A stretch of DNA of 64,000 nt. It comes from Apodospora peruviana (Eukaryota; Ascomycota; Sordariomycetes; Sordariales; Lasiosphaeriaceae). Below the pieces are notes generated by a model that was given only the letters and a program-made list of their open reading frames with translations, did not search any database and was not told the origin of the DNA. Below are positions 22,824 to 32,744 of the stretch, in pieces. The position numbers were made by a program, and so were the translations under genes. The stretch lies in NCBI GenBank assembly GCA_033439685.1, contig JAUEDM010000010.1, positions 186,001 to 250,000 on the forward strand, read 5' to 3'. The number at the start of each line of letters is the position of its first letter. The first letter of the stretch is position 1.

Positions 22824-23782
22824 AGCGAGGAGTCAGACTACTCCTTGCGCAACACGGTAACAGACAACCTGGAGATGGGCTCCTACCTCCTGCCAGATTT
22901 CCACCGCTTCGCAAGACTCGTCTCTCTGTTCAACAAGCGCGACCTAACCTTCCCCGAGGACGTTCTCGACGCCTTTGCGGGAATCATCACAACAATCAGT
23001 CCCTAATACCACGGCGGATTCATCTCAGGTCTTCCCCAAGCCTTCTTCGACAGCGCACTTATATGGCAGCCGTGGGACGAAGCGGTGCGCCGCCGCACAC
23101 AGTCTGCCCCAAACGAGCGGCCATGTCTCCCAAGCTGGTCATGGGCAGGATGGCAATGCGACGTCGACTCGGAGAGCCTGCGGAGCGGATACGACTACAT
23201 GAAAGACAGTCCCGACGAGTTCCTGGAGCATGATCGCTCGGTCTGGGAACCGTCCTCGTGGCACACGATATCCACCGTCAAGTGGCACTATCATGTCGAT
23301 GACATTGGCGGTCAGCCACACCCAATTGAAGTCAGCGGTCACCAATATCGCGACGCAGCTCTCGAAGCCAAGACTCTTCCGAGCGGATGGTCTCGCCACA
23401 CGACGTGCGCAAAGTCAGGAAGACCCATCTTTCGCCACGACTCGGATTCCACAAAACACTTTTGGTATCCCATTCCTCTTCTCAACTCCTCCACGCAGGC
23501 CCCACCGCCGCACATCCACGCCAAGTACCTCAGCGCCCGAACCCGCCGTGCCTTTCTTTGGATCGGCCCTCCGGAGCAGCGGCTCGAGACCACCCGCTGT
23601 AAAACTTCGGACCTGCTGGACGAGAAGTGGGACTGGAGAGGCGTGCTACGGCATCCCTCCGAGGAAACGGCACGAAGGCTCGAGGGGACGAGGCAGGAAT
23701 TCATCGAGCTGTCTGCGGGAACGGTGTTGAACCAGGAGACGGAGGCGGTCAGTTTTGATGAGTGGAGTACGGAGGAGTGTCC

Positions 23783-23783
<1 letters not shown>

Positions 23784-23813
<30 letters not shown>
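23784..23813. repeat. (CGA)n microsatellite encoding an Arg run
   Basis: Ten GAC/CGA units in the 3' part of the HET gene, translated as consecutive Arg residues in frame. Confidence 0.9.
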
Positions 23814-23960
23814 AATGGGCGGTATGACTTTTATAACGTGATGGCGGTGGAGAGGGGAGACGGGGTGGTGGTGTATAGGTTGGGTGTGGGAAGGGTAGAG
23901 AAGCGGGCTTGGGAGGAATTGGCTGCAAACTATGAGGATGTCGATGTTGTGATTGCCTGA

Positions 23961-24372
23961 TGAACTGGGTGATTTGATGACACGTCTAAGGGACATACGT
24001 ACGGGAATTTCCTCCTCCGTCTCACAGATAAGTCGCGCGGTCGATCGAGAAGATTTTCCATTCCCTTTTTATCTAGGGGCCGCAAGCCGCGTAGGGGTTA
24101 CGGCGTTACCCGGCTGCGGACTGACATCACTTGCATTGGGAGCCAGGCTTTTAAGCATGAACTGAAGCCCAACATTTCTCATTTATCAAATCGGTCTAAA
24201 AACAGCAAAACATCAAAATTATAATCAAACTAATACTCCATTCATCACACAAAAGAACAACACTTATCAAAGGAGTGAAATATCCAACTCGTACTCATCC
24301 ACCCATCCAGTCTACTCTCATCCTTTCGTCTCTCATACTCTCGACAGTCTGTCAGGATAGATACACAGGCGT
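23961..24372. other. Intergenic region between convergent genes
   Basis: 412 nt between the HET gene (plus) and a secreted protein (minus). No feature is recognised. Confidence 0.5.
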
Positions 24373-25785
24373 TTAATCCCATTCAGACCAATCCCCATAA
24401 TCAGGAATCTCATCCTCCTCCCCATCCCCGGGATCCCCACCACCAGCAGTAGTCGTCGTGGTGGTAGCAGCGGCAGTTGTTGTCGTAGTAGGCACCGTAT
24501 CATTGTCATCGGTATTTGTCGTCGTCGTAGTGGTGGGTACAGTTTCACCTGTTGTGTCAGTCTCAGTCTCGCCCCCTTTCACCGGTTTGTACACCGTCCG
24601 AGTCGAGTAGAGGGTTGTCGGCTTCCCTCCCGCGCAATCACCGTCCGTGGTGGTTGTCGTAGTGTCGGTCTTCTTGTCCCCCCCTTTACCAGAAGGACCG
24701 GCGCAATTCTCTCCAGGCTGTATGCATTTGAAGTGGCCGTCATCGGCCTTGGTGGTGGTGGTTGGCGTGGCCGCTGTGTCTGTGGTGTCGGTTTTGTCAC
24801 CACCGGCGGTGGGCTTGGTATCTCCGTCTCCTCCATCGGTGGTCGTCGTCGTTGGTGTGCCTCCGTATAGGGTGTGAGTTATGTAGACTGTCACCGGCCC
24901 GCAAGCACCACCGTCACCAGTATCCGTGGAACTTTCAAATTTCGGAATCGTGTGGGTGGTGAAGGTGGTGGCGGGAACGGTTTTATGAGTGTCCGTTGTC
25001 TTGATCCGTGTCTTGTCATCATCGCCTGCAGTCTTGGTTGGAGTGGTCTCGGTGGGAGTGGTCTTGGTGGGAGTGGTCTCGGTAGGAGTAGTCTCGGTGG
25101 CTGTGGTGTCTGTGGCAGTATCGGTATCGGTAGTACTAGTAGCGGCGGTAAGCGTCTTCAGAAATGACGACCATTCTGGAGAGTCGGGGACATTGTAAGT
25201 GGCGTTGTGCTCGGTTTCCAAGAGCGTCTTGTTGCCGCCGCACGAGTAGGCGACGAAGCCCAGCTTCTGGCCGCTTTTGAGGTGATCGTAAAGCGGTGAG
25301 ATGCAGCGGTAGGCAGTCCCGTCCTCTTTGGAAATTAGCTGGGCCCCTGGCGAGTTGGTGGTGAGGACGGCGTCGGGCGGTTGAAACATGTAATCGGAAT
25401 CGGGATAGGGGAGACTATCGCTACACGGGGGCATGTATCCGTGGTTGGCCCACAGGGCGATGGCGCAGTCATCGTCCCAGCCTGTCACCCTCATGGCTAT
25501 GACGCCGTCCTCCTTGAAGGGATCGTCTTGACCGTACACCTGCATGCAGTTGTTGCCGAAGCCTCCCTCCCCCCCTCGAGTAATATCGGCGCCGTAAAAT
25601 AAGCCATCATCTTTGATTTTGTAGTTGCAATCATACTGGTTGTGCCAAAATTCCAGCTTCCAAGGGATGGCCTTGGGCTTGTCCTTGTCACCGTCGGCTG
25701 CGAAGGCAGTGAGGGATAACGCGGCGAGAGCAGACACGAGTAGTGCTCGAGATACGAGTCGGGGAGGTGTTGAAGATCGAGGCAT
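24373..25785 (-). CDS. Secreted cysteine-containing protein with long Thr-rich tail
   Basis: Single exon on the complement, 470 residues. A signal peptide (hydrophobic core LLVSALAALSLTAFA, residues ~13-28) is followed by a folded-looking domain to about residue 190. That domain has paired Cys in the contexts YDCNY, GNNCMQ, DDCAIAL, PPCSDS, YRCISP and YSCGG. Then comes ~260 residues of Thr/Asp/Gly-rich low complexity with ETTPTETTPT-type repeats and a few CGP/CIQ/CAG Cys contexts. It ends in an acidic DWSEWD. The tail suggests heavy O-mannosylation and cell-wall or extracellular location. No GPI signal is visible. Its N-terminal domain has a layout like that of the protein at 26942-28270. No named family is recognised. 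Confidence 0.85.
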   Translation of the reverse strand: MPRSSTPPRLVSRALLVSALAALSLTAFAADGDKDKPKAIPWKLEFWHNQYDCNYKIKDDGLFYGADITRGGEGGFGNNCMQVYGQDDPFKEDGVIAMRVTGWDDDCAIALWANHGYMPPCSDSLPYPDSDYMFQPPDAVLTTNSPGAQLISKEDGTAYRCISPLYDHLKSGQKLGFVAYSCGGNKTLLETEHNATYNVPDSPEWSSFLKTLTAATSTTDTDTATDTTATETTPTETTPTKTTPTETTPTKTAGDDDKTRIKTTDTHKTVPATTFTTHTIPKFESSTDTGDGGACGPVTVYITHTLYGGTPTTTTTDGGDGDTKPTAGGDKTDTTDTAATPTTTTKADDGHFKCIQPGENCAGPSGKGGDKKTDTTTTTTDGDCAGGKPTTLYSTRTVYKPVKGGETETDTTGETVPTTTTTTNTDDNDTVPTTTTTAAATTTTTTAGGGDPGDGEEDEIPDYGDWSEWD

Positions 25786-26941
25786 GGTGGCTGCCGAAGT
25801 TTGATAAGCGACTGGACTGGTGCTGGAGAATAAACTGATAGGGTGACTGATGATTGGTGGGAAAGAGGACTGGAGAGAAAGGCAGCTCTTATCCTACAGT
25901 CGTGCCAATTTTCATGAATATGTCGATCTCATCCTCGAGGGCTTGTTCAAGCTGATATTTATACCCAAGTATGCAGCTTTGCTTGTGAAGCGTGGAATAT
26001 AATCTATGTCATGATTGAATTGGAGTAGGTCGTGTGGTTACTATTCTAGGAAGCTAGCATAATGGGCTGTGATGTTCATGTTTTGTTTCATAGTGTACGT
26101 ATTCGCAGTTGGCTAGCATCTAGGTCTACGGGAGGAACTTAGGCCTAAACCAGGACTTAGTTCCATTCTCTGCCCCAGTACCTTGTGAGTTCGGGGTACT
26201 TTGCTGACATGTACCCACACCAGGGCCCTTGCAGCGTCCGGTGTTGGGGACCTGTGAGATCAGCCTCAGCCCTGTCTCCCGTTATTCCGTAGGGTGGATG
26301 TGACGTATACGAGCGGTACGAGGTATGTTGTAATACACCTAGTGCGGTTTAATTGCACTCGAGGCAATACTCCTGGTAGGTGGTCGAGGACCACTTGACT
26401 GTTTCATGTCTCTATCCCATGGTCCTAGCGAGCTTGGCAAGCTAAATGTAGAAGAAGATAGCCTCCCCACCCAGCATACCAACCTGTATAGCATGGTCGC
26501 AATCATGTTGGCTGACAAGATAATTTTTGGCCTGTTGTCTGGGGATCTGGCCACCTGAGTCTTTAACATATTGGTTCAGATTAAGCCCCACGAGACGAGG
26601 CCATATCCACTTCCACAACTGCTGCGTACTTGATTACCTACTGACAGCCAAGGCCGGGTCCATGGAGTCTGCTGAGCTCTATCATGACTTGAAAAAGGGC
26701 TGCCTGTTCAGATTCACGGTATGGCTCCCATGAAAGGCCATGTCTAATTTTAAACAATCGGAAGATAGACTTGGAAAGCACAAAGACGGAGAACAAGTGC
26801 TAAGATATATAACTACATACCGCCCCGGATGATCTGATCAACACCAACCCAGAGCCAGAACACTATCAAACTATCATACGCCCCTTTACTTCATTATCTA
26901 CATTTTTATTATCCCAACATTTGCCTCGTTGACTTGCAATC
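25786..26941. other. Intergenic region between divergent secreted-protein genes
   Basis: 1.16 kb that must hold both promoters. A TATA-like GATATATAAC at about 26803-26812 lies ~130 nt before the plus-strand start at 26942. No other gene is supported. Confidence 0.5.
25955..25964 (-). promoter_or_regulatory. TATA box for the Thr-rich secreted protein gene
   Basis: On the complement the text reads TATAAATATC, about 170 nt upstream of the ATG at 25785. Confidence 0.45.
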
Positions 26942-28270
26942 ATGAGCAAGCCAAAGACAAGTTGGCTCACCCTGTCAGCCGGCCTCTTCCTGATTGCCCA
27001 AGTCAGGGCCTACGACTTATCCGTCGCTCTCTGGAACAGTTCGGACTGCGCGCGCCCGTCGCCCGACACTGTCACCCAGATTCTGAATATCCCTCGGGAC
27101 GACGACAATGACCCCGTCGGGACCATCACATGTTTCCCTTTCCGGAACATGAACTTCAACGGCTGGACCAAAGACACCCACAGCGGCCAGACCATTGCTT
27201 TCATCGACACCCATCACATCCAAGACGGCTGCGAGCTGGTCTTTTACAACCCGAATCTGCCTCCGAATCAGGGGCAGGACGAGATCAACACGGGGAGGTG
27301 CTGGCAAGCTTACCGCAGGGTACATCGCGGTTCTTCTTGTCCCAGCATCACTTTCGACCCCTTGGACTTTGCGGTTTCGTACTGCTGCGGAGACGCTTGC
27401 TACGTCCCGCGAGGCGCCAAGGACTCGAAGAAACCCGTCTTCCCACCGCCACCGCCGGTGCCCTTGCCTGAGAAACGGGACACAAGAAACTTGCCAAAAG
27501 CCATCGGCGGCGGCTATCACGGTCATAACGGGGTGTCGGAGTCGTCATCAGCTGGTAAAGTCAGAGCAGTGGCCGTCGCCGATCCGCGGGCACTCAAGTC
27601 AGCCCCGATAGTCGGCGGGCAGAAGAAGAGATCCCCGATCCGCGACGGACTTATAGATCATAGTCCTCCAGAGAAAACACCTCCCAAGGCCTCCGATCTG
27701 GGCCCGGACTGCAAGTTCGTCGCTTCGTCGCCGGTGCGCATCACCTACTTGCCGTCGGTCCAGATCTCGGACGCGGTGAGATGCACTTCCGGCCCGGATT
27801 TCAGTGGCGGGCCTTGCTCGTACGACTTCCAGTTCTCGACCGACATCCAGCTCATGAGCTCGTCGACCTTTGGGGTGTCGGAGGCCATCATGGTCGGCAT
27901 GGAAGGTATCATCTCGTCGACGACAACCTTCAACACCGACTGGTCCAAATCCGTGACAAACGGCCAGACCATCACGACCGGCGTCGTGGTCACTCTGCCT
28001 CAGGGCAGGTTCGGGTTTCCTACCTACAAGCAGAAGCTTCATTGTAAGTGTTTTGCCCCGTTGTTTCCAAGCCCCTAAATAAACCGGGGACTGACTCAAG
28101 ATGATGACTTCCCAGGTGCAACCGGAGAATTTAAAGATTGCAATAAAGACGAGGTCAACAATTTGGGAGACCGAGAGTATTGCCTGCCAGTCTTGTTCGC
28201 GAACAGCAGCCGACCAGCTGATCAGACATTCGAGCCTACTGGGACGTACCTCATGGTTGATTCTACCTGA
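26942..28270 (+). CDS. Secreted two-domain cysteine-rich protein
   Basis: Exons 26942-28043 and 28116-28270 (intron GTAAGT...CAG, 72 nt) give 418 residues. Seen in order: signal peptide (cleavage near residue 23, VRAYDL); an N-terminal Cys domain (~24-160; contexts SSDCAR, TITCFP, DGCEL, GRCWQ, YCCGDACY); a Pro-rich hinge with several Lys-Arg sites (PEKRD, QKKRS) that suit Kex2 cleavage; and a C-terminal domain (~250-418) with Cys and many alternating Ser/Thr beta strands. The junction forms LHCATGEFKDC. The second domain has the look of beta-sheet pore-forming or lectin-like proteins, but this is pattern resemblance only. The dibasic sites suggest the two domains may be separated on secretion. 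It lies about 8.4 kb from the killer-type chitinase. Confidence 0.85.
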
Positions 28271-30108
28271 GTGGTTGAACAGGGAGTGCAAAGTTGTGAG
28301 ACAGGTGATTAAGAGTTGGTGAATAGGTGAATAGAGTAGTGCGGTTTTGTCTTTTGCATGGTTCTTGTACCTGTAGCTCTAGATTGTTTGACGGGATCAA
28401 ATATAAGCATTGAGTCGGAATTCGCCCCTCCTTCCAATGATTGTACTAGCTTGCTTTCATGTTCCTGAGTCTATAAGGTAGTCTAGTGGTTGAGTAACTG
28501 ATCGGCCAGAAGAAAAGATACTACCTAATGGCCTAATGCATCTATAACTGACTGCAAATGTACTGATTGGTTGAACCTGGAGGGAAATCTGTATGTCATC
28601 TATAGTTCACATCAATCAGAATAATCATAGCCTTGGATTACTGGACCTTGGCTGGGATCGTGTATTTTTCTGTCGTTAACAAAGTCAAATGCTCCACAGT
28701 CCCATATCAAAGGCTGAAAAGGCATCACTTGTCTGCTTAACATACACTTATCGAACTACCGAGCTATAATATTTTTGCAAACTAATAACTCCCACGCAGA
28801 ATAATGAGACACTTCGAAGTCTTATGAAGTGGGCTTCTGGTTCTGGTAGGACCTCAGCATTGGAGGCTAACCTATCTCTAGACCCGTGAACGTTTCAAGC
28901 TAGTTGATACCCACATGTGATTTCAAGTTGCCTGGACTCAAGGCAATTATAGCCGAGGTAGCCAATTGCTCAGTGCTTTGCTGGGTAGCACAGTTGAAAT
29001 GTCATACATGGTACCATGGCCGTGGTTTGTCGTGCCGTGGGGCTATACTGAGCAGGCTCCTGAAGTACCCTTCAAGTCAACAGTACATGCACATCGGCCG
29101 ATCCTCCACACGACCCCCATGTCCGCGCCGCATCGGATCTCGCGGTTGCATTGCGTTTCCGCCGTTTCGGTAGCGATTTTAGGTCAGACGAACTCCTCAC
29201 TCCCGCCGTATCTGAGCGTACTCAGCACCGGCAGCTGCCGGAAACCCCAGCGTATAAACGAATACGCGCGGGTTCCACACCACTCGCTTCTTAGATCACG
29301 ATATAGCAATGATAGATCTCGTACCTGAACCTGCACTGCCTCTTTATGATCATGTAATACCTTCCTGAGACATTTCCATCTTGACTAGGCCGCGGCTTAA
29401 CAACGTTCGTTGGTTCCAGATCAAATCTAACATCCTTCCGCCAAGCAAGGCTCGAGTAATGACTTACACCCAGGGACTACTTAGAACTGCTAGGACATCA
29501 TGTTGGTCTATATGCTATTTTGGGATTACAACAAATATGAGTTTAGACTAATCAACTAACTGGGCCAAATGACAAGCCCTCCCAGGGGAGGCAAGGTCTG
29601 GTATGAAACAAGAGTGCCATGCCACGGCTTAGAATAGTCCTCAATCTCTACGACGTCGGCCTGGAAGACGGTACACTCACTGGACCTAGTTGTTGACCTA
29701 CTTTGCTATCTTTGGGAGAACCAACTACTATGATGGTATTGATGACATGTTTCCAAACACATTCTCATGAGACCTCTAAGCTCGGCCATGAGCTCAGATT
29801 GCAGTCCCAGTATCACCAAAATCGAATCGTTTCCGCCGACGTATAAAGGTCTCGTGGGTATCAGTCTCTCCGGTCTTTCTTCCATTCAACTCACAGCAAT
29901 CGATAATCACTCAATTCTCATATCACATTAGGACAGTCAAGACCATTCCTCAAGCTCAAACAGTTATATACAACACACCCTCTCAGCATTTGTCAACGTT
30001 CAAACATCCACAGATATTTTCAAACTCTTCTTCCATATAGTAGGCCAAGTTCAACGCCAAATACCCAGACTATACTACTACATCAATCCTTCCCAGACGC
30101 TTTCCACC
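28271..30108. other. Long intergenic region
   Basis: 1.84 kb. Short open frames exist (for example 28966-29328) but lack codon bias, motifs or splice partners. A TATA-like GTATAAAGG at 29841-29849 and CA/TC-rich leader DNA just before 30109 belong to the next gene. Confidence 0.55.
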
Positions 30109-31170
30109 ATGAAAGTCAACGGTCCGCTCCTGGCTATTGCCATTACCCTATTTACCGAGACCGCCCTGGTCCTCGGCCGTACGACTGACACCCGTGATCT
30201 CGTCGCTGCTTCCAACCATGGCAGCCTTCTGATTGCGCGCGGCAAGGGCGGTAGCAGCGGCAATGGCAAGAGTAAGGGCACGGGAAAGGACAAGGGATCC
30301 GGGTCAGGCTCCTCGGGCCAGCGATCGCAGGTGAGGTCCAAAATGAAGAAGACCTCGACGCAAGAGGACGCGGTAGCCGAACTACAGGGCTGGAAATTAC
30401 GGCTGAGCGAACAGGAGCCGTACACACAGCCCAGTTCGGAAATAATGGGACCATGGGAACATGCCCCTGCTGGCGCGCGGCCAATGTTCCCGCAAAACGA
30501 CATGTTCCAGTTCCAGATATTTCCCGACGCCAACCTGGCCACGACGGCGGGCACCGGTCTTGTCCACAGGTACGCCGTGGACACGATAGGCGGGACTACC
30601 CACGTCAGCCAGGAGACCTGGCTTGACCCGGACCCCAACAACCCTGATAACGAGAGACACAATGGGCCTGTCACCACGACTAACAAGCGGAGCCTTATCC
30701 GGAACGAGCTCGCGTACGAGGAGATGGACCCAGCCAACGTGAGGCAGCTCGGCGCCAAGTTCATCACAAACCGCGGAGGCCGACAGGCTTTTGAGATGGC
30801 CTACGACGCCGCGGGTCAACCCCTTAGCCCAAACCCCAATGAATGGGAAGCTAGTTATCTCAGAGTCCAGCGATACATGGACGACGGGGTCACCCCGAAT
30901 CCGGTGTGGAACGCGTGGGACAACGACCAGCCCGCGCCGTACGGCAACCCTTTCTCGCAAGGCGTCAGGAAGCTGGTCGAGGAATACCCCGAGTTCGAAT
31001 CCGACGTGTCCGGTGTCTACCTGGCTGCCGAGAGTGATGGAGATAACCAAGTGGGGCAGCACTACCACGCGATGCACACACTGGAACCCAAGGGCCAGCT
31101 GCAGAAGAGACTCGCGGCCGGCGGCCCCTACTTCCTTCACGAGAGGGGCTTGAATGTGACCTTCTACTGA
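30109..31170 (+). CDS. Secreted protein of unknown function
   Basis: Single exon, 353 residues. A signal peptide (residues 1-23, core LLAIAITLFTETALVLG) is followed by a basic Gly/Ser/Lys-rich segment (~45-75) and then a ~270-residue domain rich in Asn, Pro, Trp and Tyr with no Cys. It ends LNVTFY. The frame is clean over its whole length, the start is preceded by a typical leader, and G+C content is higher than in the flanks, all supporting a real gene. LIARG and KR sites suggest possible pro-peptide cleavage. I do not recognise a family. Absence of cysteine separates it from the other secreted proteins here. Confidence 0.8.
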   Translation: MKVNGPLLAIAITLFTETALVLGRTTDTRDLVAASNHGSLLIARGKGGSSGNGKSKGTGKDKGSGSGSSGQRSQVRSKMKKTSTQEDAVAELQGWKLRLSEQEPYTQPSSEIMGPWEHAPAGARPMFPQNDMFQFQIFPDANLATTAGTGLVHRYAVDTIGGTTHVSQETWLDPDPNNPDNERHNGPVTTTNKRSLIRNELAYEEMDPANVRQLGAKFITNRGGRQAFEMAYDAAGQPLSPNPNEWEASYLRVQRYMDDGVTPNPVWNAWDNDQPAPYGNPFSQGVRKLVEEYPEFESDVSGVYLAAESDGDNQVGQHYHAMHTLEPKGQLQKRLAAGGPYFLHERGLNVTFY

Positions 31171-32744
31171 ATTGGTGGATGGATCAACCATTCGTTTCAC
31201 GGATACCCACCTACACTCTTCTCTTTTGTTCTTTCTGCTCTTCTCGTTCTGTTGTCTTACTAGTACCGTCGCCATAGAGACTCTCCAGTCACTACCACCC
31301 ACATCCCTACCCTTACACAGACCTGCAACTCCATATCAAGATCTCGTTTGCCTTAATCCATACATGGTTTTCATCACTAACGCATCACCAACCACATACC
31401 GGTTCGGCATGGGAATTACCCACACCTTGTTACACGCTGCTTTCTTTACTACACACACCACTCACAATCGCTCATTTCAAACTTTTCCTTTTTTTTTTTG
31501 CTTTTTTGAAGATAGACATAGACATAACGCATGTAGACATGCCTAGCTGGCGGATAGAATAGCATGATTTTCAATGGCTTTTGTTAACACAATAACCACG
31601 CCAGCCTTGTGTCTCTGAATAAGTACCGTTTGATCATCTACCTAGGTAGATAAACAGTTCGGCGGTGCTCCGTCCCACTCACTAACTCGATAAAATATAA
31701 ATCTGGCAGGATGGGGCTACGGGCGGACAAAATAACACACTAGAGACTTTATCTCAACACGCATAGACAAGGCTAGATATCGATGATATCCTTATCGGAC
31801 TTTAAATAAGAAAAAAAAGCCCCTCAAAATCAAACAACTTGAGAACATAACCGTGGCCGCGGTAACGCATTTGGCTAATTGGACTCTTACGAGCACCGGT
31901 GATTTACAACTGGTAGGATAAATTATTAAAATAGCCCGGCCAGCACCGTCTAAGCCCTTCGAACTAATATGTACAACCAACGGCATTCAATGACATTGAT
32001 ATAATCCAGAGGATAGATAATATAGGAAAATACAGAAGCGAGAAGAAAAAAGAAATAGAAAAAGGAAGAAGTGCACCAGAGGTGAATCGAACCCACGACG
32101 GCTAGCCGTTTAACTGTCTACCGGGACAGGGTCCTATCCGATAGATATCTCATAAGCTCGGGAGAGTGAGAGCCGATTAACCACTGCGCCAAGTTGCCTT
32201 GACACGCTTTTTCTGATGCGAAAGGGAAAGTCTTGAGGTAAGACTATAAACCTCTCTGTGGAAGTTCGGTCCTTCAAGTTTATGTTGAGAAGGGCCGTGC
32301 ATGCATTCCTGCCTCACCTCTCCCTCCTTGAGAAGCCCTCCACGGGATTGTTGACGGCACCAGGCCGACATTAGTATTCCTATCGTCGAGTGTAAGTGCA
32401 GGCTTTAGAACAGGTGCTTGTTTATGTCTATAGCGACCAGATACGTTATAATTCGATGTTCTCTATTTTAAGGGCGCACCAACCCAATTTTTTCACACCC
32501 ACACTATAGGTAGGCACTTAAAGGAGAACGGGGGAAAAGGACCCGAATCTGCCTTAAAAGCCCAATCGATGTCTTCTTGTCAAGCTAAGTAGGTATAGTA
32601 TCACAGAAAGATAATACCGTGCTACCGACAAAGCAGTAAACAAACCAGAACGCCTCCAGTTCATTACCAAACCCAACTTCCCATTTTTATCCACAGACCC
32701 AGAACTCCCAGACCCAAAAGGAAGCAGACGAACGGCTGCATCGA
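31171..32744. other. Intergenic region with a tRNA-like element
   Basis: 1.57 kb. Apart from the Pol III-type element entered separately, it has the 3' UTR of the upstream gene with a T-rich run at 31487-31507, and AT-rich DNA. Confidence 0.55.
32072..32198 (-). ncRNA. tRNA-like Pol III element (A and B boxes), possibly a tRNA pseudogene
   Basis: On the complement a perfect A-box-like TGGCGCAGTGG lies at ~32180-32190, and a B-box-like GGTTCGATTCA at ~32083-32093, about 100 nt apart. A T-rich minus-strand stretch follows the 3' end (CTTCTTCCTTTTT). The spacing would suit an intron-containing tRNA. However, the would-be acceptor strands (GGCAACT and CTGGTGC) do not pair, the T-stem is imperfect, and no anticodon arm can be assigned. 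A decayed tRNA or a tRNA-derived short element fits better than a functional tRNA. Confidence 0.4.

Larger units (their letters stand above)
21546..23960 (+). pseudogene. HET-domain (heterokaryon incompatibility) gene with one internal stop
   Basis: A HET domain is clear in frame: YFALSYVWGD, then LPRTIRDAVSLVQ, YIWVDCLCIVQDD and a WYSRGWTFQEA block. The frame stops with TAA at 23004-23006, but the text on both sides is one continuous domain in the same phase (ITTISP before, YHGGFISGLPQAFFD after) and continues to a TGA at 23960. A full-length product would have about 804 residues; the stop would give 486. No GT...AG pair that would remove the stop while keeping the frame is obvious. The coding region also holds a 13-G run (22100-22112), a long CAA-type repeat (22741-22823, read as Thr) and an Arg-coding CGA repeat near the C-terminus. 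HET proteins trigger cell death on fusion of unlike strains. Confidence 0.8.

Noticed and set aside
22495..22914. Poly-Gln and poly-Leu proteins
   Set aside because: These are the other phases of the CAA microsatellite within the HET gene.
28966..29328. 120-codon plus-strand frame
   Set aside because: No motif or codon bias, and isolated in a long intergenic region.
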